This document shows, piece by piece, positions 1 to 8,099 of a stretch of DNA of 39,809 nucleotides; position 1 is the stretch's first letter, and each line of letters starts with the position of its first letter. Position numbers and translations under genes: made by a program. The DNA comes from Jiella pacifica (GTDB taxonomy: Bacteria; Pseudomonadota; Alphaproteobacteria; Rhizobiales; Rhizobiaceae): positions 1 through 39,809 of the forward strand of contig NZ_JAAAMG010000031.1 of NCBI RefSeq assembly GCF_010500815.1. The letters are read 5' to 3'. The notes under the pieces were generated by a model. It searched no databases. It saw nothing but the letters and a program-made list of their open reading frames with translations, and was not told where the DNA came from.

Positions 1-76
1 CACTCAGGCGATGATGCGCAACCTTGGTGGCCGCATCACGCGGCCCTGCGGACTTCCTTGATGGTGACGGTCCCAT
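1..76 (-). CDS. possible 5' end of a minus-strand gene, cut by the window edge
   Basis: Reading leftwards, an ATG at 76 follows a strong ribosome binding site (AGGAGG, about 7 bases upstream) and the frame stays open to the window edge (about 25 codons, beginning MGPSPSRKS). The fragment is basic and Ser/Pro-rich and matches no family I recognise. The ribosome binding site is the main argument that it is real; the length is too short for a firm call. Confidence 0.3.
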   Translation of the reverse strand, partial: MGPSPSRKSAGPRDAATKVAHHRLS

Positions 77-169
77 GGTTCGGTCCTCCTTCCCAAAAAT
101 AGCATGGAAAGAAGATTAAGAGGACAGCCGAGGGTATCGGGAAACCACTGTAAATCAAGCCAACTCTCT

Positions 170-191
170 GCAACATGGATGCAACATGGAT
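170..191. repeat. 11-bp perfect tandem repeat flanked by a 7-bp inverted repeat
   Basis: GCAACATGGAT occurs twice head to tail at 170-180 and 181-191. The pair is bracketed by CTCTGCA (166-172) and TGCAGAG (191-197), which could pair. It lies just downstream of the 3' end of the minus-strand tRNA-Arg. It could be a processing or termination structure or a simple slippage duplication; no function is shown. Confidence 0.6.
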
Positions 192-225
192 GCAGAGGTG
201 ATCAACATTAAGTCTTTGAAATCGT

Positions 226-301
226 TGGCGACCCCGGCAGGATTCGAACCTGCGACCATCGGCTTAGAAGGCCGGTGCTCTATCCTCTGAGCTACGGGGC
301 C
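226..301 (-). tRNA. tRNA-Arg (anticodon TCT)
   Basis: The minus strand folds as a standard tRNA. The acceptor stem GGCCCCG pairs with CGGGGTC, the T-loop GGTTCGAATCC is intact, and the anticodon stem CCGGC/GCCGG encloses the loop CTTCTAA, giving anticodon TCT. The 3' CCA is encoded (226-228). It reads the rare arginine codon AGA. Confidence 0.95.
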
Positions 302-414
302 GTCCGCTCCCGGCCTTTGGTACGGCGGCCGAATGCGGTCTCTCGAAGGGGTGGGCCGGCGGATCGCCGATCGGCCGCATCGCGATCCGCCGCCGGGAAC
401 CAAGTCGATCGGAT

Positions 415-720
415 TCAGTGGGTCCAGGGCTGGCGACGATCATACTTGAAATTGTCGGCATAGGCGACCCGCACCCGCTTCGGCGGATGCTGCTCTTCCA
501 GGCGAAAATCGATGCCGTTGCGCTCGGCATATTCGATCGCCTGCTCCTTGGTATCGAAGGTCAGACGCACCTGCGAACGCATGTCCCTGGACGAGGTGTA
601 GCCCATCAACGGCTCGACCTCCTTCGGCGCGGCGGGCTCATATTCGAGCACCCAAAGCCGCGTCTTGGCTTTTCCCGACTGCATCGCGGTCCGAGACGGC
701 TGAAAGATGCGTGCAACCAT
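415..720 (-). CDS. NADH dehydrogenase (complex I) accessory subunit, NDUFS4-like
   Basis: This 101-residue protein belongs to the ETC complex I subunit family, the bacterial relative of the 18-kDa NDUFS4 subunit. That subunit sits on the peripheral arm of respiratory complex I and supports its assembly or stability. The sequence shows the family pattern: an N-terminal A-R-I-F-Q-P segment, a central strand W-V-L-E-Y-E-P, then V-R-L-T-F-D-T-K-E-Q-A-I-E-Y-A and a C-terminal Y-A-D-N-F. Length is typical for alphaproteobacteria, where the subunit is found apart from the main nuo operon, as here. The ATG at 720 follows a GGAGAGGG ribosome binding site. The gene lies alone between two tRNA genes on the same strand. 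Confidence 0.9.
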   Translation of the reverse strand: MVARIFQPSRTAMQSGKAKTRLWVLEYEPAAPKEVEPLMGYTSSRDMRSQVRLTFDTKEQAIEYAERNGIDFRLEEQHPPKRVRVAYADNFKYDRRQPWTH

Positions 721-759
721 GTCCGGCCCTCTCCGTCTCTGCCCATTGCGAGGGAACCC

Positions 760-836
<77 letters not shown>

Positions 837-962
837 TACGGGTGACCCGTTCGCCACCAGCGATCTGCCGGGCTTTGCCCGCCAAGTCAAGCTCCAAAGC
901 CGCGCTTGCCGTTCACACCGGGCCCTTCGCGGGACGGTCCTTGCGGAGTGAGGCAGGAGGCC

Positions 963-1427
963 TCACCCTGGGGGAATGGCATCGTGCTCGAGCCGGTCGC
1001 CGATCGAGACGCCGTAGCGGGCCGCCGCGCCGCCGTTCAGCTCGAGCACGTAGCGCACCGGCTGGCCGGACGGGATGATGTCGAGCGACAGCGGCTGGGC
1101 GTTGGTCTTGATCGTGACGATCTCTCCGGTCTCGTCCATGAAAAGCATGTCGAGGGGAATCAACGTGTTCTTCATCCACATGGCGACGTGGCGCGTTTCG
1201 TCGAAGCGAAACAGCATGCCCTGATCGCGCGGCATCTCCGACCGGTTCATCAGCCCGACCTCGCGCTGCTCGGGCGTCAGCGCCAGTTCGACCATGACCT
1301 CGCGGTCGCCGCTCTTGGTGTGGAGCACGGCCTTCGAGAGTTCGGCGGCGGCGAACGCCAGGTAGCCCGCAGCGAGCACGGCGACAATTGCGGCGGCAAG
1401 ACCGGCGAAGAGCTTCTTCGGTTTCAT
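963..1427 (-). CDS. DUF192 family periplasmic or membrane-anchored protein
   Basis: The protein has 154 residues if it starts at the ATG at 1427. An N-terminal hydrophobic segment (about residues 6-28) acts as a signal peptide or anchor. The rest is a DUF192 domain with the family landmarks: E-V-G-L-M-N-R, G-M-L-F-R-F, M-W-M-K-N-T-x-I-P-L-D-M-L-F and V-L-E-L-N-G-G near the C-terminus. The molecular role of DUF192 is not established. The open frame continues upstream, but that part is low-complexity Arg-rich sequence and the family start fits 1427. Likely a single-gene unit. Confidence 0.88.
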   Translation of the reverse strand: MKPKKLFAGLAAAIVAVLAAGYLAFAAAELSKAVLHTKSGDREVMVELALTPEQREVGLMNRSEMPRDQGMLFRFDETRHVAMWMKNTLIPLDMLFMDETGEIVTIKTNAQPLSLDIIPSGQPVRYVLELNGGAAARYGVSIGDRLEHDAIPPG

Positions 1428-1624
1428 TCGACCCCTGCGCCCCGGCGGCGCCCTCTCGCGTTCTTCGATGTTGCGCCAGCCGCCTTCCGAGCGCCGACGG
1501 CACAGTCCCTTAATGCAACCTTTTGCGGCTCTGCGCCAGACGATCCGGCTACTGGCTCGAGACCGACGCCCCCTTGCGGATCTTCGACGAAAGCCCGATC
1601 CGCCGCAGCGGAGATCGGAGAAGA

Positions 1625-2200
1625 TCAGTGGAGGGCCGGGCCGCTGCCGTTCAAGGACTGGACCTCGGCCGCCATCAGCCCCTTGTCCCCCGCGCCGAAG
1701 CGCACCAGCACTTCCTGGCCGGGCCGCAACTCGGAAAGGCCGTGCCGGCGCAGCGTCTCCATGTGGACGAAGATGTCGGCAGTTCCCTCCCCGCGGGTGA
1801 GGAAGCCGTATCCGCGGGTGCGGTTGAACCATTTGACCACGGCCGGGACCAGGTCGCTTTCCGGCACGACGTTGACATGGGTGCGCGAGGGCGGCAGTTG
1901 CGAGGGATGGACTGCCGTCGAATGGTCCATGGACAGGATGCGGAAGGCCTGCAGACCCTTTTCGCCGCGCTGGATCTCGCAGACGAGACGGGCGCCCTCG
2001 GGCGCCGCCGTATAGCCGTCGCGCCTGAGACAGGTCACGTGGAGCAGAATGTCCGGCCCATGGTCGTCCGGCACGATGAAGCCGAACCCCTTCGATGCGT
2101 CGAACCACTTGATGTGACCGGAGACGACGGTGAGGCCAACGTCGCCGCTCGCGGCCTCATCACCACCGGTACGGATCTGTGTCGAGAGTCTTTCCGGCAT
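1625..2200 (-). CDS. tandem cold-shock-domain protein (CspA family, two domains)
   Basis: This 191-residue protein carries two cold-shock domains: about residues 25-92 with the RNA-binding motif K-G-F-G-F-I, and about 115-185 with R-G-Y-G-F-L followed by D-I-F-V-H. Cold-shock domains bind single-stranded nucleic acid and act as RNA chaperones. The double arrangement, with a short charged N-terminus, is common in alphaproteobacteria, where it stands in for separate Csp proteins. An AGAAGG-type ribosome binding site lies upstream of the ATG at 2200. The DUF192 gene follows about 200 bases downstream on the same strand and might be co-transcribed. Confidence 0.92.
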   Translation of the reverse strand: MPERLSTQIRTGGDEAASGDVGLTVVSGHIKWFDASKGFGFIVPDDHGPDILLHVTCLRRDGYTAAPEGARLVCEIQRGEKGLQAFRILSMDHSTAVHPSQLPPSRTHVNVVPESDLVPAVVKWFNRTRGYGFLTRGEGTADIFVHMETLRRHGLSELRPGQEVLVRFGAGDKGLMAAEVQSLNGSGPALH

Positions 2201-2872
2201 TCGGGGGTTCCGCCTTCTACGCCAACCGAATCGCGAACATGAAACTTAGCATTAACTGTCCCATGGACCGCAAGAGGCCGTAGGGTAAAATGGCATGTCT
2301 CACGCAAAAATCCCCAAACTCTTCCTGTCCGTTAGATTAGCCTCCATGGTGAAAAGCAACGCTGCAGAGAGTAGGTGCCTTCGTAGCCTTCCCCTCATGC
2401 TGCCGCCCTGGATATCGCCGTCATGGCCGTTCTGCCAATGAACCGAGACAATTTGCGGTTCTTGCCCAGGCCTTTCGGGCTGGAGCCGACCACGGTGGCG
2501 CCGAACATCCACGGGACGGCGAGACGTCATGCATGAACTTGCGTGGATCTCGAGAGGCATCGGGGACGCCCCCTCGCGAATGGCTGCCAGGTGCTCCAAG
2601 ATGAGGCGGTTCGGGAGATTGCGCCGACCGCAGGTGAGGTGCCCCGAGGCTCGTCCCTCCCGGCAGCGGACCTTGGCGAGTGCGCGATCGGCCCTAACTT
2701 CCGGCAGTCGTTGCCCAACCGGCAAAACGGACGAGGCGATCGAGCGGCCGGACCGCCCGATCTCGCAGCGGTCGGCGACGCTGCCATCCTATCCAATGCC
2801 GAGGACGCTTGCTTTCGGTCGCACCGACGGAGAAAGTCCTTGCGAACGAAGCCGTCGATTTCAGGAGCAAAG
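2201..2872. other. gene-poor stretch between divergent cspA-like and gloA genes
   Basis: I see no convincing gene here. Open frames exist on both strands but are Arg/Pro-rich, lack family motifs and have no good ribosome binding sites. The right part must contain the gloA promoter and the left part the leader of the cold-shock gene; neither promoter can be placed confidently. Confidence 0.6.
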
Positions 2873-3313
2873 ATGCGCTATCTCCACACGATGGTCCGGA
2901 TCACGGACATAGACCAGTCTCTCGACTTCTACTGCAACAAATTCGGCCTCGTCGAAACGCGCCGTGTCGACAGCGAAAAGGGTCGCTACACGCTGATCTT
3001 CCTCGCCGCGCCCGGAGACATGCCGGAGGCGAAGGAAACCAAGGCTCCGCTGATGGAGCTCACCTACAACTGGGATCCCGAAGAATATTCGGGAGGCCGC
3101 AATTTCGGCCATCTCGCCTTCGAGGTCGACGACATCTACGAGACCTGCCAGAGCCTCATGGACGCCGGGGTGACGATCAACCGCCCGCCGCGCGACGGGC
3201 GGATGGCGTTCGTCAAGTCGCCGGACGACATCTCCTTCGAGCTTCTGCAAAAAGGCGAGGCGAAAGAGCCGGTGGAGCCCTGGGCTTCGATGCAGAACAC
3301 GGGGTCGTGGTAG
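2873..3313 (+). CDS. gloA: lactoylglutathione lyase (glyoxalase I)
   Basis: The enzyme converts the methylglyoxal-glutathione hemithioacetal to S-lactoylglutathione, the first step of methylglyoxal detoxification in the cytoplasm. The 146-residue product starts M-R-Y-L-H-T-M and holds two VOC beta-alpha-beta-beta-beta modules. The four metal ligands expected for the bacterial nickel-type enzyme are visible: His5, Glu62 (L-M-E-L-T), His80 (F-G-H-L-A-F) and Glu123 (S-F-E-L-L). The ATG at 2873 is preceded by AGGAGC seven bases upstream. The same frame is open for another 330 bases upstream, but that part has no family similarity. It appears to stand alone. Confidence 0.93.
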   Translation: MRYLHTMVRITDIDQSLDFYCNKFGLVETRRVDSEKGRYTLIFLAAPGDMPEAKETKAPLMELTYNWDPEEYSGGRNFGHLAFEVDDIYETCQSLMDAGVTINRPPRDGRMAFVKSPDDISFELLQKGEAKEPVEPWASMQNTGSW

Positions 3314-3572
3314 AGGCGACTCGCCAACTTCATGAAAAAGTTGTAAACGTCGTATCGCCACATTGTGGACATATGAAGCAACAGGACGCGTCGTAGCCTG
3401 TAGCCGAGGGGATTACCCTGCGGCTTCCGATGGGGATCGGAACGGGCGTCGGCAGAGGCGACCACCAGAATACCGGACAGGGCCCCTGGGGCCGCCGGGA
3501 ATGATCAATCGGCGTGATCGCGCGCCTGGGGGATGACGGATCGGGGGTCGATCCGTTGCGGAGAGGGAAACG

Positions 3573-4619
3573 TTGACGGCCAGATCACAGGTCGCCACGG
3601 GCCGATTGCTCGGTTCGGCAATCTTTGCGGGAGCCCTTCTGGCGGCCCTGCCACTCCTCAGTTCCTGCGTCTCGGCGGTCGACGACACCTCGGCCTTCGG
3701 CTTTGCCAGCGCATCGTCCACCGAGGCGACCTCGCCCGGTGCCGAAACCGCCGGCGGCGACGATGTCGCCAAGGCCATCGCGGACGCGGCCGACGACGAC
3801 GGGACACAGGTCGCAGCCGCCGATCCGGCGCCGCAGGCGGCATCGCAATCGGCCGGCGAAGTCGCCCCTGCGGAAGCGGCGAAAACGGCCGAGGCCGCTA
3901 CCCTGCGCGATCGGATGACCACCGCCAGACCCGTCGCCGCCTATGCCGGCGGCACCGTCTCGGAGGGCGCCGCCATCGCCGAGGATCGCGGCGAGCGCCC
4001 GGCCCAACAGTCACTCTTTGCATCGCTGTTCGCCCAGGAAAAGGCCCGCACGCCCATCGCCAACGCCGAAAAGAGCAAAGGGCGGCGGATCGTCCTGAAG
4101 CGCGACGAGCCCGCCGATTCTCCCGGCGGCATCGAAGGTCTGCCGGGCGTCGACCCCTCCTCTCTGTTCGAGATCGGCCAGAAGGCCTCGGCGGACGAGG
4201 CGGATGCACTCGACGACGTGATGTCTTCGTCCTACCGCGTCGCCTCGCTCGGCGGATTTGCGCGACTTTCGCCGAACGGCCTGCGCGTCGCCCGCGACGA
4301 CATCCAGACCGCGTGCTTCCCCGCCGATCTGGTCGCGCAGATCCGGGCGCTCGAACAGCGTTTCGGTTCCAAGGCGGTCATCACCTCGGGCTATCGCAGC
4401 CCCGACCACAATCGCCGCGTCAAAGGTGCCCGGCGCTCCCAGCACATGGGCTGCAAGGCGGCGGATCTCTACATTCCGGGCGCCGACCATCTGGCGGTCG
4501 CCGCCTATGCCCGCTCGCTGCCCGGCCGGGGCGGCGTCGGCACCTACTGCCACACCGATGCGATCCATGTCGACGTCGGGCCGAAGCGGGATTGGAACTG
4601 GCGCTGCCGCCGCCGGTGA
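3573..4619 (+). CDS. M15-type (D-Ala-D-Ala carboxypeptidase-like) peptidase lipoprotein
   Basis: The 348-residue protein starts at a TTG (3573) behind GAGAGGG. A signal peptide ends in a lipobox L-S-S-C with Cys32 as the likely lipidation site. An Ala/Asp/Glu-rich low-complexity linker (about 35-230) leads to a C-terminal M15A/DUF882-type domain. Its zinc and catalytic residues are seen in S-G-Y-R-S-P-D-H-N, in S-Q-H-M-G-C-K-A-A-D (the H-x6-D pair) and in A-I-H-V-D-V-G. Such proteins cleave or remodel peptidoglycan stem peptides. Here it would be tethered to a membrane facing the periplasm by the long linker. The exact bond cut is not known. Confidence 0.85.
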   Translation: MTARSQVATGRLLGSAIFAGALLAALPLLSSCVSAVDDTSAFGFASASSTEATSPGAETAGGDDVAKAIADAADDDGTQVAAADPAPQAASQSAGEVAPAEAAKTAEAATLRDRMTTARPVAAYAGGTVSEGAAIAEDRGERPAQQSLFASLFAQEKARTPIANAEKSKGRRIVLKRDEPADSPGGIEGLPGVDPSSLFEIGQKASADEADALDDVMSSSYRVASLGGFARLSPNGLRVARDDIQTACFPADLVAQIRALEQRFGSKAVITSGYRSPDHNRRVKGARRSQHMGCKAADLYIPGADHLAVAAYARSLPGRGGVGTYCHTDAIHVDVGPKRDWNWRCRRR

Positions 4620-4807
4620 GCATCTGCTGCGAGGCCGGTGGAGGTCATGGGAGCGGCCGAGGCCCCGACGCCGAGATCGGCAGAGATGGCCGGATGTACA
4701 AAGGCCGAGACACCCGGGACTCTCCCTCAAATGCGGAGGAAAACAGGGTCTCGTGTTCCCGCTTCGGCATTCACGGATAAGCTGGGATCGACCGGCCGGC
4801 CCAGGAA

Positions 4808-5752
4808 ATGGCCGCGCGGGACCGTTGGTTTTCTCAGGCAATTCTCCTGCTTCGTGTGAAGGTTTTGCAGTTGTCTGATCGTTCGATTCGACCAGGTGCC
4901 ACCGTCGACTTCACCCTCCTCGAGCGCGACCTGCATTATCGCTCAACCCACATCCAGACGCCGGATGGATTGACGATCGCGGTGCAGGACTGGGGAGAGG
5001 GATCCGGCAGACGCGATGTTCTCTTCATTCATGGTTTCTCGCAATCGCACCTGTGCTGGCTGAAACAGGTCAGCGGCAAGATGTCCAAAGTCTTTCGCCT
5101 CGTCACTTACGACAATCGCGGCCATGGCATGTCCGACAAGCCCATGGAGCCTGCCTTCTACCGCGATCCGCAGCGTTGGGCGGACGAAGTCAATGCCGTA
5201 ATCACCGGCAGCGACCTGCATCGGCCGATCCTCGTCGTTTGGTCCTATGCCGGTCGTATCGCGCTCGATTATCTGACGCATTATGGCGACGAAGGAATTT
5301 CAGGGCTCGTGATGGTCTGCGCCACGAGTTCCGCTGGCCCCGGAACGGCCGGCCCGGCGGCCCCACTCATGCGCGCAATGGCCGAGCGGGAGCTTGCGCC
5401 AAGCGTTGAAGCCTCCGTGCAGTTCGGCCGCGCCTGTTTCACGACACCCCCGCCTCAGGCCGAAATGGAAGTGTTCCTCGCCTGTTCGGCCGTCACACCC
5501 AACAGTGTCCGCGAGGCTCTCGTCGGACGTCCCGCCGAATATGCCGAAACACTCCAGAAGATCGACGTTCCCACACTCGTCATCCACGGGGAACAGGATC
5601 GCGTGCTCTTGCCGGCGACCGCCGAGCATACGGCGCGAATGGTCAAGAATGCCAAGCTTCTCGTCTATGAGGGAATCGGCCATACGCCCTTTTGGGAAGC
5701 GTCGGACCGTTTCGACGCCGACGTGACAGCCTTTATCGAAAGCACGACGTGA
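4808..5752 (+). CDS. alpha/beta hydrolase with an unusual W-S-Y-A nucleophile elbow
   Basis: This is a 314-residue alpha/beta hydrolase. The oxyanion-side motif F-I-H-G-F-S-Q-S is at about 73-80, followed by Y-D-N-R-G-H-G. The nucleophile elbow reads V-V-W-S-Y-A-G-R with Ser146, where most family members have G-x-S-x-G. The acid Asp264 (G-E-Q-D-R) and base His292 (G-I-G-H-T-P-F) are in the usual order, so a full triad is present. The substrate cannot be named; general fold relatives are esterases and C-C hydrolases. ATG 4808 is preceded by CAGGA; a GTG at 4856 would give a shorter product lacking only a non-conserved leader. No obvious operon partner. Confidence 0.85.
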   Translation: MAARDRWFSQAILLLRVKVLQLSDRSIRPGATVDFTLLERDLHYRSTHIQTPDGLTIAVQDWGEGSGRRDVLFIHGFSQSHLCWLKQVSGKMSKVFRLVTYDNRGHGMSDKPMEPAFYRDPQRWADEVNAVITGSDLHRPILVVWSYAGRIALDYLTHYGDEGISGLVMVCATSSAGPGTAGPAAPLMRAMAERELAPSVEASVQFGRACFTTPPPQAEMEVFLACSAVTPNSVREALVGRPAEYAETLQKIDVPTLVIHGEQDRVLLPATAEHTARMVKNAKLLVYEGIGHTPFWEASDRFDADVTAFIESTT

Positions 5753-5818
5753 CTTCATAGAGCGCGCGACATGCTCTCCGCCTTCGCCGGGTCCGACGAG
5801 ACGCGGTCACGAGATCAT

Positions 5819-6466
5819 TCAGGAGGGCATGTAGGCGGACATGTCCGCGACGATCCCACCGTTGACGATCGGAACGCAGTCTTCCGGAAAATGCTGAACG
5901 ATGGTTGCCCCCGCGGCCTCGAGGCCGTCGAGGAAAAGTTCGAGTTGTTCCATTGCCGTCGTCGGCAGGTCGTGAAGAACGACCAACGGCCACTCTTCGG
6001 CCGCGCACTGCTCGAGCGCTCGCGGCACCCATCCTTTCGGATTTTCCCAATCCCGCGGAACCACGTTCCAAAGCACGCAGGTGTAGCCGTCGCGACAAAG
6101 CAGATCGACGGCCGTGGCGCTGAGGAGTGCTTCGTCGAGGATCCCGCCGGATCCGAATGGGCGGAACAATCGGTCCGGATGAGACATCTCGCCGATCAGT
6201 TCCTGAGTGCGTCCGATCTCGAGAGCGGGAGCATCCACGTCCAGCGTCACTCCGAGCGGGGCAAGATGATTGAAGGTGTGGTTTCCGATCCAGTGCCCTT
6301 CCCGGAAAGCCCGCTCGACGATCGCGTATCGTTCCGGATCACGGAGCTTGTCTCCGACGACGAAGAAAGTCGTGAGGATCGCACGTCGTGCCAGGATATC
6401 CAGAACTTGTGGCGTGATCTCCGGGTCCGGCCCATTGTCGAAGCTCAACGTGACACGCCACGGCAT
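5819..6466 (-). CDS. polysaccharide deacetylase (NodB homology) family protein, last gene of the ABC operon
   Basis: The 215-residue protein is a single NodB/CE4-type domain. Visible motifs are S-F-D-N-G-P-D (normally T-F-D-D-G-P), G-N-H-T-F-N-H with metal ligands His63 and His67, R-P-F-G-S-G-G, and L-H-D near the C-terminus. The first Asp (10), the usual catalytic base, is kept, but the second Asp, a metal ligand in characterised CE4 enzymes, is Asn11. No signal peptide is seen, so it should act in the cytoplasm on a small molecule rather than on cell wall. It lies 15 bases after the permease gene, so it is probably co-transcribed with the transporter. Hydrolysis of an amide in the imported compound is a plausible role (inference). 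Confidence 0.82.
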   Translation of the reverse strand: MPWRVTLSFDNGPDPEITPQVLDILARRAILTTFFVVGDKLRDPERYAIVERAFREGHWIGNHTFNHLAPLGVTLDVDAPALEIGRTQELIGEMSHPDRLFRPFGSGGILDEALLSATAVDLLCRDGYTCVLWNVVPRDWENPKGWVPRALEQCAAEEWPLVVLHDLPTTAMEQLELFLDGLEAAGATIVQHFPEDCVPIVNGGIVADMSAYMPS

Positions 6467-6481
6467 ACGATTCTCACTTCC

Positions 6482-7291
6482 TCAGGCCACGGCAGATGCT
6501 ACCGACCGTTTGCCGACAGAGCGCCCTGATTGCTGCTGCGCTATTCCGAGACGTCGCTCGAGCACCTGCACCAGGCCATCGAACGCGATCGCGAGCACGA
6601 GTACAAGAACGACAGCTGCATAGACTCGAGGACTGTCGAGCAGCGTCCGGTATTTGGAGATGAGAAAGCCGATGCCGGCCGTCGAGGTCAGCATTTCGGC
6701 CACCACGACGCCGACGATCGCGAGCGCCCCACCCAGCCGAAAGGCTGCCAACACCGTCGGCAAGGTCGCAGGCAGATAGACGTGCCACAGCTTCTGCATC
6801 CGGGTTGCCCCCAGACTGCGCGCGACGATCAGGAACTGGCGATCGACGGTCTGCACCCCCGCCGCCGTCCCGAGCAAGGTGGGAAGAAATCCGTAGACGC
6901 TGGCGAAGATGATCTTCGATTCCGAGCCGATCCCGAACCAGGCCGTGAACAGCGGATAGAGGACGACGAGCGGAACGGCGAAGAGGCCGGAGAACATCGG
7001 AAGCATGATCTGCCGGGCGGAAGCGGCACCGCCGATGGCCAATCCGCAGAGGACCCCGCCGCCGCAGGCAAAGATCATCGCAATGCCCACCTCCTGAAGA
7101 GTCACGAGCATGTGGCGAGCATAGATCGGTGCTTCGACGACCAACATCTGCAAGGTGGTCGTCATCGGCGGCAGAAACAGCGACGGGACGATGCCGGCCC
7201 GCGGCAGGATCTCCCAGATCAAGAGCACGCCGAGGACGATTGCCGTCCTGACGAGGCGTGGCGATGGAAGCGCATGGGAAGCGGTGCTCAT
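6482..7291 (-). CDS. ABC transporter permease, SsuC/TauC-like (second of two)
   Basis: This 269-residue inner-membrane protein has about six hydrophobic segments and the binding-protein-dependent permease signature for ATPase contact (the E-A-A-like loop at A-R-S-L-G-A-T-R-M-Q-K-L-W-H-V-Y-L-P-A). It belongs to the nitrate/sulfonate/taurine permease group. Its ATG overlaps the stop of the ATPase gene by four bases (7288-7291), which implies translational coupling. With the permease at 8100-8882 it probably forms a heterodimeric channel. Confidence 0.9.
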   Translation of the reverse strand: MSTASHALPSPRLVRTAIVLGVLLIWEILPRAGIVPSLFLPPMTTTLQMLVVEAPIYARHMLVTLQEVGIAMIFACGGGVLCGLAIGGAASARQIMLPMFSGLFAVPLVVLYPLFTAWFGIGSESKIIFASVYGFLPTLLGTAAGVQTVDRQFLIVARSLGATRMQKLWHVYLPATLPTVLAAFRLGGALAIVGVVVAEMLTSTAGIGFLISKYRTLLDSPRVYAAVVLVLVLAIAFDGLVQVLERRLGIAQQQSGRSVGKRSVASAVA

Positions 7292-8097
7292 GACCGGATC
7301 CTTTGCCAGATGCGCTCGCGGAGCTCTTCGAAGCGACGGCCCCCCATGACCTCGAAGCTTCGCGGTCGCGGCAGGTCCACCGACACGCGGTCCACGAGTT
7401 TCCCAGGGCGCGAGGTCAGGACGAGCACCTCGTCCGACAGGTGGATCGCCTCGCTCAGCCCGTGGGTGACGAAGATGATCGTCTTGCGGGTCCGCTCCCA
7501 GATCCGCAGCACCTCGTCTCCCATGGTCAGGCGCGTCTGCTCGTCGAGCGCCGCGAAGGGCTCGTCCATCAGAAGGATCGGCGGGTCCTGAACCAGACCT
7601 CTGGCAAGGGCCACGCGCTGCTTCATCCCGCCGGACAGTTCATGGGGATGCTTGTCCGCAAATCCCGCGAGGCCGACGAGGTCGAGCGCCTCCTCCGCCC
7701 GCTCGCGCCTGATCTTGTGATCGACGTGGCGAAGCGACAGGGGAAACTCGACGTTCGACCGGGCTGTCAGCCAGGGATAAAGGCTCGCGTCCTGAAAGAC
7801 GACGCCGATCCGGGTCGGATCCGGCTGGACCAGAGGCCTGCCACCGGCGGTGATCGTCCCCCGTGTCGGCTGCACCAGCCCGGCGATCATCATGAGCAGC
7901 GAAGACTTTCCGCATCCGCTCGGTCCAACGATCGAGATGAACCGGCCCGTTTCCACCCGAAAAGAAATATCCGTCAGGGCTTCGGTCGTCCCTGACGCCG
8001 TTTCATAGACGTGACCGACATTGGTGACTTCGACGGCGCCGCTTTCGTCGGTGGAGAAAGCGGGGGACGGCGAGGAAACGACGGCTTTGAGTCCCAT
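7288..8097 (-). CDS. ABC transporter ATP-binding protein, SsuB/TauB-like
   Basis: This 269-residue ATPase powers the transporter encoded around it. It shows a Walker A G-P-S-G-C-G-K-S-S, Q-loop V-F-Q-D-A-S-L-Y-P-W-L, signature L-S-G-G-M-K-Q-R-V-A-L-A-R, Walker B L-L-M-D-E-P-F-A-A-L-D and switch His in F-V-T-H-G-L. The P-W-L after the Q-loop is typical of the nitrate/sulfonate/taurine class. The start at 8097 lies just after the upstream permease stop (8100), and the frame open further upstream overlaps that gene and is not used. An N-terminal extension of about 20 residues precedes the domain. Confidence 0.93.
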   Translation of the reverse strand: MGLKAVVSSPSPAFSTDESGAVEVTNVGHVYETASGTTEALTDISFRVETGRFISIVGPSGCGKSSLLMMIAGLVQPTRGTITAGGRPLVQPDPTRIGVVFQDASLYPWLTARSNVEFPLSLRHVDHKIRRERAEEALDLVGLAGFADKHPHELSGGMKQRVALARGLVQDPPILLMDEPFAALDEQTRLTMGDEVLRIWERTRKTIIFVTHGLSEAIHLSDEVLVLTSRPGKLVDRVSVDLPRPRSFEVMGGRRFEELRERIWQRIRS

Positions 8098-8099
8098 GA

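Noticed and set aside
170-191. Tandem 11-bp repeat beside tRNA-Arg as a phage or island attachment site
   Set aside because: It is not a copy of the tRNA 3' end, no integrase gene is nearby in the window, and the genes to its right look like ordinary chromosome.
906-2015. Long plus-strand open frame (369 codons) opposite the DUF192 and cold-shock genes
   Set aside because: It runs antisense to two genes with clear family motifs and its translation is low-complexity with no domain; a codon-bias shadow in GC-rich DNA.
2300-2725. Minus-strand 141-codon frame upstream of glyoxalase I
   Set aside because: No motif, unusual composition, and the start has no ribosome binding site.
3326-3344. CAACTT...AAGTTG hairpin after gloA as a terminator
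   Set aside because: Short AT-rich stem with no T-run; too weak to call.
3533-4780. Arg-rich 415-codon frame overlapping the M15 lipoprotein
   Set aside because: Same strand, other frame; no motif, while the lipoprotein frame has signal peptide, lipobox and catalytic residues.
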